64,000 nt of DNA from Scolanthus callimorphus (GCA_033964015.1 CM066913.1:5927169-5991168), one strand, 5' to 3'; shown: positions 40,817 through 53,535, numbered from the stretch's first letter. A program made the numbers and translations. Notes: generated by a model from the sequence alone, not told the origin.

Positions 40817-42230
40817 CCAATCTCGTACCAGAGCCCGTGCATCTTTGAGCCAGCGGCCAGATACAGGGCTCTGGAATAATCAATTTTTTTATACCAAAAT
40901 CTGGGTACTCTTCAGTGCGCATGCGTTTGACCTTGACCGCTACTAAAATCATGGATTTATCACACAGTTCTTCGATATGTTATAGGAATTTTCACATTTT
41001 ACAGTCGTAGTTATAAAACCAGCTGAAAAGAGCTTTAAAAACATGAATTACTGAGATATTTCACTCAGTTTTGGGCAGGTTTTGTTTTAGCAAAACAGCG
41101 CGCGTTCTGCTTGACATCGAAAATGGCGTGATCTTCGTCAGCAGCGCGCGCGCGACAAATTTTGTCAACATCTGAACATTTGCCTCAGAATCAAGACTTT
41201 TGTTGCATGATTTTGTCGTGTTATAACGCTAGTTTTGGAAAATTGATCTTACGAAATGCTTACGAAAATTCATAAGAATAGATCTACAAGTGGAAAGACT
41301 TTGAAGCGCAGCGTTTGATACCGGAAATATGTTTTCGCCCAACAGGTGATGCTTGTGTGAAAAATATTTCTGTTAGATTTCCAATCTCGTACCCAGAGCC
41401 CGTGCATCTTTGAGCCAGCGGTAAGATACAGGGCTCTGGAATAATCAATTTTTTATACCCAAAATCTGGGTACTCTTCAGTGCGCATGCGTTTGACCTTG
41501 ACCGCTACTAAATCATGGATTTATCACACAGTTCTTCGATATGTTATAGGAATTTTTCACATTTTACAGTCGTAGTTATAAAACCAGCTGAAAAGAGCTT
41601 TAAAAACATGAATTACTGAGATATTTCACTCAGTTTTGGGCAGGTTTTGTTTTAGCAAAACAGCGCGCGCTCAGCTTGACATTGAAAGTGGCGTAATCTT
41701 CGTCAGCAGCGCGCGCGCGACAAACTTTGTCAACAACTGAACATTTGCCTCAGAATCAAGACTTTTGTTGCATGATTTTGTCGTGTTATAACGCTAGTTT
41801 TGGGAAATTGATCTTACGAAATGCTTACGAAGATTCATAACAATAGTTCCACAAGTGGAAAGACTTTGAAGCGCAGCGTTTGATACCGGAAATATGTTTT
41901 CGCCCAACAGGTGATGCTTGTGTGAAAAATATTTTGTTAGATTTCCTCCGAATTCAAATCGCGCGCATGGGCAGTGGAGAGGAATGACGAGCCAATGAAA
42001 ATCGTCGCACGACTTGATTATTCCAGAGCTCCGTATCTTGGCGCTGGCCTAAAAGATACGCGGGCTCTGGGTACGAGATTGTTAGATTTCCTCCGAATTC
42101 AAATCGCGCGCATGGGCAGTGGAGAGGAATGACGAGCCAATGAAAATCGTCGCATGACTTGATTATTCCAGAGCTCCGTATCTTGGCGCTGGCCTAAAAG
42201 ATACGCGGGCTCTGGGAACGAGATTGGGAC
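40817..42230. repeat. 565-bp tandem duplication plus 140-bp duplication
   Basis: 40817-41380 and 41381-41943 are copies (AATCTCGTACCCAGAGCCCGTG to GTGATGCTTGTGTGAAAAAT). Then TTAGATTTCCTCCGAATTCA..GCTCTGGGTACGAGATTG occurs twice (41938-42080, 42081-42227). An inverted relative of the latter is at 32996-33140. Not coding. Confidence 0.85.
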
Positions 42231-42321
42231 GGTGCCTACTAATGTTACTGCGCATCCTGCTCGCGCATTCTATACGGATTTCTGTATATCTAGCATTTTA
42301 ATCAATGACATTTTCAGATAA

Positions 42322-42410
42322 GTGTCTATGGCGCAGTTGGCTAAGGTGCTAGACGGACTGCAAGTGACACTGCAAGTACCCGGGTTCGGAACTTATTCGC
42401 GGCCGTGGAA
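42322..42410 (+). repeat. tRNA-like SINE head
   Basis: GTGTCTATGGCGCAGTTGGCTAAGGTGCTAGACGG matches a tRNA D-arm/A box (TGGCGCAGTTGG), and CCCGGGTTCGGAAC about 50 bases later matches a B box. It lacks a proper acceptor-stem pairing and is followed by a T-rich tail (42415-42445). Most likely a tRNA-derived SINE. Confidence 0.6.
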
Positions 42411-43292
42411 TTGTTTTCTTTTTTCTTCTTTTTTTCTTTGTTTTTCTCTGTAAATTACCTTCAGTTGGAAATTTATTGGGGAAATAACCTACAAAAGTTT
42501 ACATTTATTAAAAGTATCGTAATTGTTCTCTGAGTAAAAGTAGCCGTAGGTTTGATACCTAAAAGTCTAGATATCTTCACGCAAAATAACATCAATGAAT
42601 CAGAAAAGTTACTGTATATTTACACTTCAAGTTATATGGCGTAAGTGCAGTTTCATTTCAATAATGCTTGACCCGGGGCTTGACCAAGACTCGCTTTGTA
42701 AATGACAAAAAAGTCGTTATCGTTTGAAAGAGAACCCGACTTCGTAAGTTCGCCTTGCTATTTTCAATAATCTCGACCTGCTTGTCATTAATTGTGGAAT
42801 CAAATATACTACACCTTTATCTAAAATCATTATTAAAGTGATTTTTAGTCAATGTACCACGTAGTTACCTTTATTTTCCACTTTTTCCCTCTTGCTTAAA
42901 GAGTCGCCATTTTGAATGTCAATTTCTACTCACAGGGGAGGGGTGCGTGGCTACCCCTATATTTTTTTACATCATTTGAAAATATAAAACCTCCGCATCG
43001 TATTCGCAAATTTTTAACGTGCGAAAAATAGGCTGAGGCTGATTTTTAACGCATAAAGTAGCGGGTGTCGGGGTAGATTTTGGACCTTTTGTAGAAATTT
43101 TACCCCCTAAAATACCTTTAGAAGCCGAAATTTACAAACATTTGTTATGGAATCCAACAAATGTAATAACAGCTGCTGCTTTTACGAGCGAAAGTACAAT
43201 TTAAATAAAACTATCAAGTAAAATTAATTTTTCGTAATTTCTAAAAAAACGCTAATTCTGCATTTTTTAGGGTGTTGGGGATGGGTTATCTC

Positions 43293-45138
43293 TAGCCTAC
43301 GTCGTATCCGTCCCCACCGAAAAAACGGAGGGAACGTCTACGAAATTGGTTGCATAATTTAGTTCTCCTACGTCACAAACCAGCAAGGATATATGTGGTG
43401 ATCTCTGATTGGCTGTCATTCTTACGCCGCTGCTGATTGGCCAATACTTGTTGTCACCTTGATCTCACGCGAAAGCGAGAGATTCGTTGTTAGGGACCGT
43501 TCATTTTTTTATCAGGGAGGGGGGGCTGGTGGAAATGAGCGGAGACCCTGTATTTTTTTGGGTGGCCCCCCCTTTCATGTCCGTATTTTTTTAGGTGGCC
43601 CCCCAAAATCCAATGTATTTTTTCTGGTGCCCCCCCCCCCCCCCCTATAAATGCTTGCCCTGTAAGATAGACTCTTGCCTAAGTGATACAGTCTCATTCT
43701 TCTTAACGTTTTCTTACTTATGTCAAAGCTAAGGAACCGATCCCCCCTTAGAACTATTAAGCGTTTTCGTGACACCCACCTCAGGTCCCCTATTTGACCT
43801 AGTAGAAGACATTTTACATAAAGAGGGAGTCACATAATCTTTGCGCGCGAAGCGCGCCCAACTTTTGATAACCGCATTTCATCAAGCCTCAGAAAAAGGG
43901 TGTAGATGTTTTTTTTGTGTATAGTAACCAAAGCCTGAAAGGTTGGATAAAGTTATCCATGGATAAAAGTTATCTGTTGTATAGGATTTGTTCAAGATTT
44001 ATCCGTTGGATAAGCATTTATCTACACATAACTCTTAACTGACCTTCTAGGAATCAGCCCCAGAAAATACGCTAATTATATAGGTTATATGAATGCTCCT
44101 AGTGAAGGGCTCCTGAGCCTTTAGGTAATATTTTCATGCGCTCCGCAAATGAAGAAATTAACGTTTAGCCCAAATCACTAAACGTTGAACTCACGCTAAC
44201 CTTAGGTGTGTTCTTTCAAACATAGAGACTGCCCGGCAGGCCTATCAGTGCATATTATATGTTAAATTCTTCATGCGCGCGAAGCGCGCCGAAATTTTTA
44301 TTAAGTATTGAGTGTAACAAACATTGCATGCTGTAAAAATACAAACTTTTCGTTTCCTCCCTGTTATGTGCTTGTATTTTTTTGGGTGACCCCCCCCTTT
44401 AGTGGCGTATTTTTTTGGGTGACCCCCCCCCTTTGAGGCCGTATTTTTTGGGTGACCCCCCCTCATTTCCACCAGCCCCCCCTCCCTGATAAAAAATGAA
44501 CGGTCCCTTAAAAGGAAGCATTAGCAGCCAAGTTTTCTAAACTCCCAGAGATTCCGGACGAAGGCAAAGTGCTGAGTTCTGGTTCTTCGAGCGAGCGAGC
44601 CCTCTTTGTAGGCGGACTCGCGGACTTGATGATACGCTTCTGTAGTGGGGGAATATTTCGAAATGAAACTAAGCTTGTACTTTTCCAGTACCTTATTATA
44701 GTCACTCTATAATATCCCTGATTGAGTTTAAGCTTTTCTTTAGTCCAGCGTTCTTCTTAGTCTTGTAAGACACGGTCTACAAATGTATTCGCTCGTGCAA
44801 TGCACTTCAAAGTCGAGCTTCGCTAACTCTTCGGCGGCTTTACTTTGTCGTAGCGCTCGAAATCTTTAACAGTTTCTCGGGCACACAAATGCTTTCCACT
44901 GCTGATTTCATCGGGAAATCGTCAAATTCCAAATAGAAAATAGTGTTGGCCTACATTTCGTGCTTCGTTTCATCCGCGCTCTTATTGTGATAATTTTTGG
45001 AGTGCCGGTAAACAGATTGGACAGCGGTAATAGGAGTAAAATTTAATTTATTCAAATTTATGTCATAACTCGCTTTCGCAACCAATTTCGTAGACGTTCC
45101 CTCCGTTTTTTCGGTGGGGACGGATACGACGTAGGCTA
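43293..45138. mobile_element. 1846-bp Mutator-like TIR element with perfect 9-bp duplication
   Basis: 61-bp TIRs, TAGCCTACGTCGTATCCGTC.. ending ..AATTGGTTGC, at 43293-43353 and 45078-45138, essentially identical. GGTTATCTC is duplicated at 43284-43292 and 45139-45147. Long TIR plus 9-bp duplication is the Mutator-like pattern. No transposase; an inner element (43494-44508) is nested inside. Confidence 0.9.
43494..44508. mobile_element. nested TIR element GGGACCGTTCATTTTT
   Basis: GGGACCGTTCATTTTTTTATCAGGGAGGGGG..CTGGTGGAAATGAG and inverted copy; flanks TTA on both sides. Each end bears GTATTTTTTTGGGTGGCCCCCCC repeats. Confidence 0.8.
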
Positions 45139-46339
45139 GGTTATCTCGAAAACTTGCATGGGTACCGAATCTTTTTTTATCGGAAATAGATAGCCTCTCA
45201 CATTACCTTTCATTACCACATAGTCATTAAGTGCGAAAAAAGATATTCGTTTTTGTGGGCACTGTCCTTAAATTTAATCCACCTTTGAACAACCCGCGCT
45301 AGCTTTCAAAACGTTCTGGTGAATTCTATGCTGAATCTCACTCTATTTTGGCCAATCAGTGCGTAAGTTACCGGTAGCATGAGCTATAGGATTCTAGTTA
45401 TAATTCTGAACTTAGCTCAGCTACATGACTTCTCTCACTAATACATGGCTTATTAACAGCCATGCTCTATTTAGTGCAAATGTATTCGAAATATAATTTG
45501 ATGTGAGAAATCGAAAACATGCGGCAAATTTGATAAGGTTTAAGTAAAAAAAATGTCTCAGTTTCTATTATTGTAGCTTTATGTGTTCATCCCAATTTGC
45601 ATGTACATTATCACTTGCGCATCTGATTTTGCTGAAACACACACTGTATTGTGTTCAAAGTCGATAGCACCAAAAAGATACAATGCAGCTCCAAAAAAAT
45701 GACGGGGGCAGGGATGCAAAATGGATTTTCTTTTTACTTGGCCTACAAAGAGGTTATTCTAACTTTCTTATTATTATTTATTCCATTTCTGCAAACTATT
45801 CTCAATGCTGCATAGCATAAATGTGGAAAATCTGTAGGCAAGAATTTGACATCTGGCAAGCGTAGAGACAATTTAGGCAGCAGATGTTTTCTATATCAGG
45901 AGCTAGCAGTGTTGAGTTATATTGACTAAATAAATGATTTTACCCCAGGATTTGAAATTGAAGTATTTTTTAGAATAATTGTCTTCTAAGCACAGTATTT
46001 CACTTGTAAAACAGTTTTAGTCTGTTATAAATTGCTCTTTTCATGCCATCTATTGATCTATTTGTATAGGAAATCATTTTTCATGATTTCTTTTTGCGAG
46101 TGGATAAGCATAGAAACGAGTATTGTGATCGGTGAGTTGTGGTGGGCTCGATTGGACTCGAGCGGAGCACCATAGGTATCGAAGGAAGAATACAATAGTT
46201 CAAAGTAGAACTCAGGTATACGACCGACTTCATTTTTCATGGTTCAGCGGTGTTCCCATTGGGGTATCGCAGGCGCGTCCGCGCGTGTCTGCCTGCCCAC
46301 CACAGGTAGACCAATACCTTTTCAGTTTATTATTCATAT

Positions 46340-47320
46340 CTCAGGAAGGGATGATGCTCAGCCAACCAAACTTCGGTGGGGGAGGGAGGAAATTGTGTTA
46401 GTGGCAAGGGGGTGCAACTGCATGGTCACGTGGTATGACGTCATCATAGGAGAAAAAGCACATATCTCGGGAATGTATGAACCTCAGACAACCAAACTTG
46501 GCTGAAGTTTTCTAAGTGGCAAGGGGGGTGAAACTGCATGGTCACGTGGTATGACGTCATAGGAGAAATAGAATATATCTCGGGAAGGGATGAACCTCAG
46601 ACAACCAAACTTGGGTGAAGTTGTGTTAGCGGCAAGGGGGGTGCAACTGAATAGTCACGTGGTATGACGTCATCGATGACGTCATCAAGAGAGAAAAAGA
46701 ATATACCTCGTGAAGGGATGAACCTCAGACAACCAAACTTTGGTGAAAATATCTAAGTGGCAAGGGTGGTGCAACGGCGTGGTCACGTGGTATGACGTCA
46801 TCGATGACGTCATCAAACGAGAAAAGGTATATATCTTTGGTAGGGATGAACCTCAGACAATCAAACTTGGGCGAAGTTGTCTAAGTTGCAAGGGGGTGCA
46901 CCGGCATGGTCACGTGGTATGACGTCATCAATGACGTCATTAAACAAGAAAGGGTTTATATCTTTGGAAGGGATGAACCTCAGACAACCAAACTTTGATG
47001 AAGTTGTGTAAGTGGCAAGGGGGGTGCAACGGTGTGGTCACGTGGTTTGACGTCATCTATGACGTCATCAAACGAGAAAAGGCATATATCTTTGGAAGGG
47101 ATGAACCTCAGACAACCAAACTTGGGTGAAGTTGTCTAAGTGGCAAGGGGGTGAAACGGCGTGGTCACGTGGTATGACGTCATCGATGACGTCATCAAAC
47201 GAGAAAAGATATATATCTTTAGAAGGGATGAACCTCAGACAACCAAACGTGGGTGAAGGGGGTGCAATGACGTCATCGATGACATCATCAGACGACAAAA
47301 GGTACATATATTGGGAAGGT
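46340..47320. repeat. tandem array, about 8 units of 120-131 bp with CACGTG and TGACGTCA
   Basis: Unit: GGAAGGGATGAACCTCAGAC AACCAAACTT..GTTGTCTAAGTGGCAAGGGG, GTGCAAC, GGTCACGTGGTATGACGTCA TCGATGACGTCATC, AAACGAGAAAAG. Anchors (ACCTCAGACAACCAAAC) fall near 46471, 46590, 46721, 46850, 46977, 47105 and 47229, with a diverged first unit near 46355. Most units carry an E-box plus two TGACGTCA palindromes 6 bases apart. Reading frames through it are repeat artefacts. Confidence 0.9.
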
Positions 47321-47749
47321 GTCTCATTAACACAAAAATATGTAACAGGGAGCTCCGCTTTTAGCCAGTGGCTAAATCTATATATTATGCATTTCAGGCA
47401 TAGTTGTTTACCTGCTGATACTTGTTTACTATACTAGGAAAGCACGTCTAACCCCCGGAGTCTAACTGGGAAACTCGATAAAGCAATGACCGATTTTCCA
47501 GCTGCTAAGTTCTGCAGGATTTTCTAAATTTATATCTGTCTAAAGTACCAACAATTTTCTTTGTAGAACATTCGCGAAATATTAACTTGGATTTCAAAAT
47601 GACACAATTGAAAAGTCGTCGCCCAGACTTGCCCACTAAGGGCGTTGGCTAATTGGTCGCGACATCAGTCTAGACAGCAAAGCCAACGCCCTCAGTGGGC
47701 AAGTCGCGGCAAAGTCTTTTTTACAAAAAGCCTAAAAAACTAAATTCCC

Positions 47750-48795
47750 AGCAACTGGGCTTGCACTATTTCAAGATGCAAGATGCAAAGATGCAGAGAT
47801 GCAGAGATGCAGAGATGCAGAGATGCAGAGATGCAAAGATGCAAAAGATGCAAAGATGCAAAAGATGCAAAGATGCAAAAGATGCAAAGATGCATGGGTA
47901 TCAAATTACAGCATTAGTGAAAATTCCTAATACAGTGTTGACAGCCGCAATGTCTCATAATAAATACATTATTAGCGGTTGTACGCGTGAGCCGAGTATC
48001 GATTTATTTAGCAATTTCGCAGATTATTATACCAATTTTAGAAGCTTCACGATGAAAACAAAAATACATAGAACTCAACCTGACCCTGTTTATGACTAAA
48101 ACGCGGAAAATGGATGCTTTCTGCGTGACGTATAACTTGATAAAATTTTAAAAATAAAAACCGCGTTTATGATAGCCTGAGTATCAGGACCCTCCCCCTC
48201 CTCGGAAAAGAAAGTGAGAAAAGGAAGGTCTCACAGAAAAATAAAATTCCGCCTGATACTCAGGCTACGTTTATGACAAAAAAAAACTCAAAAACCGGGT
48301 AAATCCGGAAAGGATATACGCTGTTTGTGACAAGCTCGAAAACCTACGCCCCGAGGTATGTTTATAAGTTTCCCCTTATAGCTGGCTACAATTAACAGAA
48401 CGATTTTTTTTCGGGTAGAAACGCCATTCTGGTTCAAATGACGTTTTCTCGTTGTTTTCGGCTCGCCGCTTTCCGCTTGAATTATATATGAGTTCAATAA
48501 ATTTTCTTGGAGAGCTCGAAGTAAAAGAGGTGTCCTGGGCAATTGAGTTCTATGTATTTTTGTTTTCATCGTGAAGCTTCTAAAATTGGTATAATAATCT
48601 GCGAAATTGCTAAATAAATCGATACTCGGCTCACGCGTACAACCGCTAATAATGTATTTATTATGAGACATTGCGGCTGTCAACACAGTATTAGGAATTT
48701 TCACTAATGCTGTAATTTGATACCCTTGCATCTTTGCATCTTTTGCATCTTTGCATCTTTGCATCTTGCATCTTGAAATAGTGCAAGCCCACAGC
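47750..48795. repeat. inverted duplication bounded by a GATGCA minisatellite
   Basis: 47750-48080 recurs inverted at 48535-48795; the left arm has about 14 GATGCA(A/G)A units, the right about 6. The arms share a 60-residue open frame (starting GYQITALVKIPNTVLTAAMS, ending MKTKIHRTQ) with no family I recognise. Confidence 0.85.
48173..48267. mobile_element. 95-bp deletion derivative with perfect 9-bp duplication
   Basis: TAGCCTGAGTATCAGGACCCTCCCCCTCCTCG.. and ..AAAATTCCGCCTGATACTCAGGCTA, same ends as 22236-23288; CGTTTATGA repeated at 48164-48172 and 48268-48276 (9/9). It sits between the arms of the inverted duplication. Confidence 0.9.
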
Positions 48796-49016
48796 ACTGG
48801 AGCTAGCTTCCTGATTATTTTGACAGGATTAGGGATTTCCTTGCGTGAATTGCACGAATTCTGACCCCGGATGCGGGAATCTCTATGCCTGCCAAGTATG
48901 TTGTCTGACTTTGCTCAATGGAACAATATTTACTGTTGATATTTGACAGAGGCGCGTTTGATAAGTTTTTCGCTGAACACGTGTAGTATACATTTCCATC
49001 CAAACTAGCTATTATA

Positions 49017-49207
49017 TATTAGTCAAATCACACTAGTGGTCTATTGTCAATGCTGCGTTCTGATTGGTTGAGCTACTAGTAGGCTATAAGTTATAGCCTA
49101 CTAGTAGCGAAAAGTGTTAGATTTGAAAGCCAGAAAATCGCAAATAACCAGACCACAAAACGTTTTTTTTGCTACATACATTGACCTACTAGTGTGATTT
49201 GACTAAA
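49017..49207. mobile_element. MITE TTAGTCAAATCACACTAGT
   Basis: Ends TTAGTCAAATCACACTAGTGG and CTACTAGTGTGATTTGACTAA; central palindrome GCTACTAGTAGGCTATAAG/CTTATAGCC.. . Confidence 0.8.
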
Positions 49208-49250
49208 ACAATTTCCTCTCGCCCTCATGGCCTCTGAGTCAATAGCCCAT

Positions 49251-49281
<31 letters not shown>

Positions 49282-49629
49282 GAGCCCATTCGGGATCGAG
49301 GAATAATTGTTAAATCTCCGAAAAGATCACTTGACAAGTGGCCCGCTTGTAGTCGAATTCCCGTTTGACTATAGCTAGCCCAGTCCCTCTCCTTTCAATC
49401 GCGGCTTCACATAACTATCAATTATTTTTTTTGTAATTAAACAGGGCTGTAGCGCTGTTAGGGGGGGGGGGGTCCGGTTTTTCCCCAAACAGTCTTTAAA
49501 ACTCCAGATTTTGCACCCTGTACATCAAAGTTCGCCAAAACGTGCGGTAATTTCACAAGCTAGACTTTAAATTTTCGGTTAGGAGGCCCAGTTTTAGGAG
49601 GCTTGCTACGGCCCTGTTAAATCAAGTGA

Positions 49630-49700
49630 ATTGCTCAGCTGATAAAGACGCTCGCCTTCAGAACGAAAGGTATCGAATTCGAGTACCAGTACGACCCCAA
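49630..49700 (+). repeat. tRNA-like SINE head
   Basis: TTGCTCAGCTGATAAAGACGCTCGCCTTCAGAACGAAAGGTATCGAATTCGAGTACC resembles a tRNA body (A box GCTCAGCTGATAAAG; B-box-like ATCGAATTCGAGT), followed by poly-T at 49700. Degraded tRNA-derived SINE rather than a gene. Confidence 0.55.
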
Positions 49701-50370
49701 CTTTTTTTTTCTTCCTCTTCTTTCTACCCACATTTTACTTCAACCCGGGTTTTAAAGTTGAATGCACTCGATTCCAAAAGCCACCGTGACTTTATCATAA
49801 CTATGATGACAGAGCTGGCATAAGGGTATTTGGCTGATTTGACCGAATTTTGTAGCGGGATTCGGGAAGATGCAAATGTTTTGATGAGGTACAATTAGCT
49901 AGAGTCATTTGCACCTGACCAATAACTGCATAACTCTTCTTTATCCACGAGAAGCCATTGGCGTCCTTTGCTTTTTTATCACAGCTGTTTACTGTCTTTC
50001 AAGCTTGACCCAACATATATTTTATATTTAATTTCACCTTGGATAATTTGTATCCACTTAACAAAGAGAAAAAGCTGTCTGTATGTTAGGACTGAGTAGT
50101 TAGTTTTCTGTTTGCAAGTCTCAAGCAGTTTAGTAGTTTGGGCGTCGTCTCACTTAATAATTGTCTCACAGGCCTCACAGGTTACTGGAAAAAGTTTGAA
50201 AAATAGCCGAATTGTTTAAAAAATGTCTTACAGCCAAAGACGCTCAAGCGTTCCCCCGTAGAGCACAATAATGAGTTGATTGCAAAAGTATATGCCACTT
50301 AATTATCAGGGGGTCACGCTTGGGCGTGGAACGCTGTAAGTTTATTTTCCCTATATGTCATGTATCCAAT

Positions 50371-50627
50371 AGAGCGGATTTCACATGACTGTCAACCCTT
50401 GTTATGTAATTGCGATTGCTTTGCGTTCTCATTGGCTACTCGTTTTTCTCAGCCAATCAAATTCTTTAGTAAATACAATTGCGTAATTACTTAGTAATTG
50501 GTTCGGCTTGTGATTGGCTGAGAGAAAAGCCATTTAGGAGCAAGTGGTGATGTCTCTCGATTCTGATTGGCTAGTGATTGCTCAATTGCAATTGTTTTCA
50601 CGACAGTCATGTGAAATCAGCTCTATA
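50371..50627. mobile_element. TA-flanked MITE GAGCGGATTTCACATGACTGTC
   Basis: TA-GAGCGGATTTCACATGACTGTC and GACAGTCATGTGAAATCAGCTC-TA; interior has CTGATTGGCT/AGCCAATCA motifs, as in the copy at 7504-7771. Confidence 0.8.
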
Positions 50628-50864
50628 GAAACAACAGATCAACTTTATCCAGATGCAAAATGTTGATGAGGAGAAAATAAATGGCATTGCAGTATGTAGT
50701 ATAAGAACATTCTAGTCATGCTTTTAGTATTCCTTGTACGTTAATGAACTAGCGAGGAGAGCTTGGGAGCCTTCTTGTTTATAACTTATTTATTGTAGTA
50801 TGTGCGTGTATTAATGTTTATAATACCATGATCGCCTCGGTTTCTTTTGTTCTCCGAGGGACAT

Positions 50865-51050
50865 TTACTAGCTAAATTCCCTCATTATAAATGCAAGGGA
50901 AATTTAGTAGACAAAAGAATCCTTTGTCTTTTACTAAATTTCCCTCTCGTGACGTCACCAGAGGAATTTAGTAAAAGACAAAGGATTCTTTTGTCTACTA
51001 AATTTCCCTCATTACTATGCAAGGGAAATTTATAATGAGGGAAATTTAGA
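50865..51050. repeat. palindrome centred on TGACGTCA
   Basis: TGCAAGGGAAATTTAGTAGACAAAAGAATCCTTTGTCTTTTACTAAATTTCC..TCGTGACGTCACC..inverted copy. Arms about 60 bp. Confidence 0.85.
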
Positions 51051-51819
51051 AACCAAAAGCTCTCGTCTTCAACTTATCTCCTCTCCTACTTGTTGAGAGA
51101 ACATAGTTGAAGACAAAACCCTTGTCTTCTAGGCGTAGTCGAACCAATCGCTGTTGTTACACCAATAGCTGTTGTTTCCCCTAGACCCGCAGAAGAATTT
51201 TAAAAGCCCTTCGGGCTGCGCCCTCACGGCTTTTAAAAATTCTTCCACGGGCCTCGGGGAAATCAAATCCCTAATTTCCCTCGGTGCCATGTTATTACTT
51301 ATAATAATTGTTATGTACACAGGAGACTTTAAATAAAACAAAATCACCCTTAATTTGCGTAAAACTTTACAAAAGTTGTAGATATATTTGCCAGCCTTTT
51401 CGGTGAGTTTGTGAAAAGTTGATCAAATATGGTTACAACTTAGAATGTGAAATTGGTTGCTGCGCAATGACAGGGCAAAAATTATTTTTCCGTGAGACAG
51501 CGGTTTTTCCCTGCAAATATTAAAATATCCGTTCATTTTATTTGCTTCTTAAAATACTTTAATTTGAAGTGGCTGTAAACTAGTTAGAATATAATATCTA
51601 GTTGCAAAACGTCCGATTTCGTTCGCTTTTAATATTACTATTTTTTTCATGTACGAAGTTCTTAACTATTCTACTTCCATGAAGCAAAAGGTAGTTTCCA
51701 TTGAGACCACACACTTCGAGAAATTCACAAGGCTCAAAATCAAACACAGAAATATATGTCCAATACATATTTAGTTAATGTGTATAGCTAAAGTCGTCGC
51801 AGTAAAAATTCGCACTCAC

Positions 51820-51897
51820 CATATAGTAGTCAACTCTTTCACTAAGGGCAAGGGCAGAGTTGATGGAGAACAGGAAACGGCATCTCGAAGAAGCCAT
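51820..51897 (-). CDS. candidate 26-codon first exon, inverted copy A
   Basis: ATG at 51897 reads MASSRCRFLFSINSALAL SERVDYYM and stops at an ATG|GTGAGT donor. It lies in one arm of an inverted duplication (about 51640-51995 vs 53540-53900). The other arm encodes the same with four changes (MVSSRCRF.., ..SVLAL..EK..). Frame and donor are kept in both. Family unknown; N-terminus hydrophobic. No partner exon found. Confidence 0.4.
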
Positions 51898-52024
51898 CGT
51901 TACGGGATACACTCATCTGTTGCCAAATTCTTGTGAATAATAGATAAAACAAGCATTCTCATCATATGTCCGTACCAGGACATTCTAGCTGCCCTCCCGC
52001 GAATACGATTTTTATTCCGGTCCC

Positions 52025-52115
52025 TCAGGGATTTGTCCTCTCCGCCAAATTTGTAGCGGCCTGGGAACAAGAGCGAACCTCGTTCCCAGGCCGCTACAAA
52101 TTTGGCGGAGAGCGT
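52025..52115. repeat. hairpin TCTCCGCCAAATTTGTAGCGG
   Basis: TCTCCGCCAAATTTGTAGCGGCCTGGGAACAAG and CTCGTTCCCAGGCCGCTACAAATTTGGCGGAGA. Confidence 0.85.
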
Positions 52116-53510
52116 TTTGGGCCGTTTTAAACCGGCTAGCAGCTAAAGAATGGAGTTAATGTGTGATCTTTTGGTATGTATTGAAAGCGAAGGCATTAGG
52201 CTATAGCACTGCGAGCGAAATATGTTCGTTTGAGTTATTTTTCTCGATTTTTTAGCCAGGGTCGAGTCGAGTCGAGGGTTGACCCGATTCGCCGTCTCCT
52301 CCCTTTCTTCCTTCTCTTGTAGGGGAAGGGAATGTTTATATTTTTTTAAATAACCCCCAAATCGCATAGCAAACACCATAAACGACTATTATAAGGCAAT
52401 ACTCGAAAATTTAATTTGATTTTATTGTCATTTACAGCAAAGATAATGTGCAGAATTTTACCACTAGTTCGGCCACTACTATACAATACACACGTTGAAC
52501 ACAGCTGACGGTGAGTGAATACAAAACTACTTATTCGTTGCCTGGGCCCCCTGTGGTCTCAGTTTCGATCTGTTGATCATGCGGGTTGATTAGAAATAAT
52601 GCTTTCCTACGTAACAACAAGTAACAACGTGAGTAGGAAAGCGTTTTCATTGCGGTTCCGTAGCATACCTTCTATTGTCATTGGACAATAGATTTCCTAT
52701 TATGGATAGCCTTCATTGTTCATTCGGCTATATAATATATACATTGTTTAAATTAACGAGCTTTCTCTCGCTTGTTGAACAGCAAAACGAGATGTTTTAC
52801 TGTGACCAAATTTCACTTGTTACAGTTTAGAATTTAAAAGAAATATTATTCTCGTGGTTAGGATTAAAACTCTAGCCCTCGGAGTTGTACACTGCTTTTT
52901 GCGAGCAGGGTCCGTTTCCCACTGGGTTGTTGTCCCAAAGGAGTGGGTTTTATCCTAGTGGGTTTTTCGCGCGCAGTGTACGGATTTATGTATTTCTTAG
53001 TCATATGGTTGTAAACATAGTTTTCAAATACATTTTGATAGAAATTCTAGTCTATTGAATACGATAGCATTCTCGCACATTGAGTCATGTTTATTATTAT
53101 TGTAATTTTTCTTTGATGTAAAATATATTAACGAAGTATATATGAACAATAAATGTTGATTGCACGCTGTTCACCAAGCAATCGGCAATGACACACTCCA
53201 GCTATTGTCTTGTCGTTATTAAGTTCGTGGCTTCATAAGCGAAGGGATAGAAATGAATCAAAATTAAATTGTTGCTGCATAAATGTGACCCATTAAATTC
53301 CATTACTCCTGAGGGACTGAGAAAAAAAATAGTGCGTCCGGCCTGCATTCATCAACAAATCACAATAGCTGGCTTTTCTCTGCTTATGTGGTCACTGCGT
53401 TTTACAAAGTCTGAAAATGGCCAACTTCGCTAAGTTCTCGAAACCGTATGGTAGAAAGTGCTCAGACTTAGCAAGGTACTTCATCTTCGATTGTTTTACT
53501 TCGTATTCGC

Positions 53511-53535
53511 GGGGGGGGGGGGGGGGGGGGGGGGG
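53511..53535. repeat. G25 homopolymer
   Basis: Longest pure G run in the window; strong G-quadruplex potential on this strand. Confidence 0.95.

Noticed and set aside
42322..42410. Functional tRNA gene
   Set aside because: No pairing acceptor stem or clean cloverleaf; T-rich tail fits a SINE instead.
46132..47437. Several 60-103 codon frames across the CRE array
   Set aside because: Frame repeats follow the tandem unit; products are periodic and include translated TGACGTCATCGATGACGTC.
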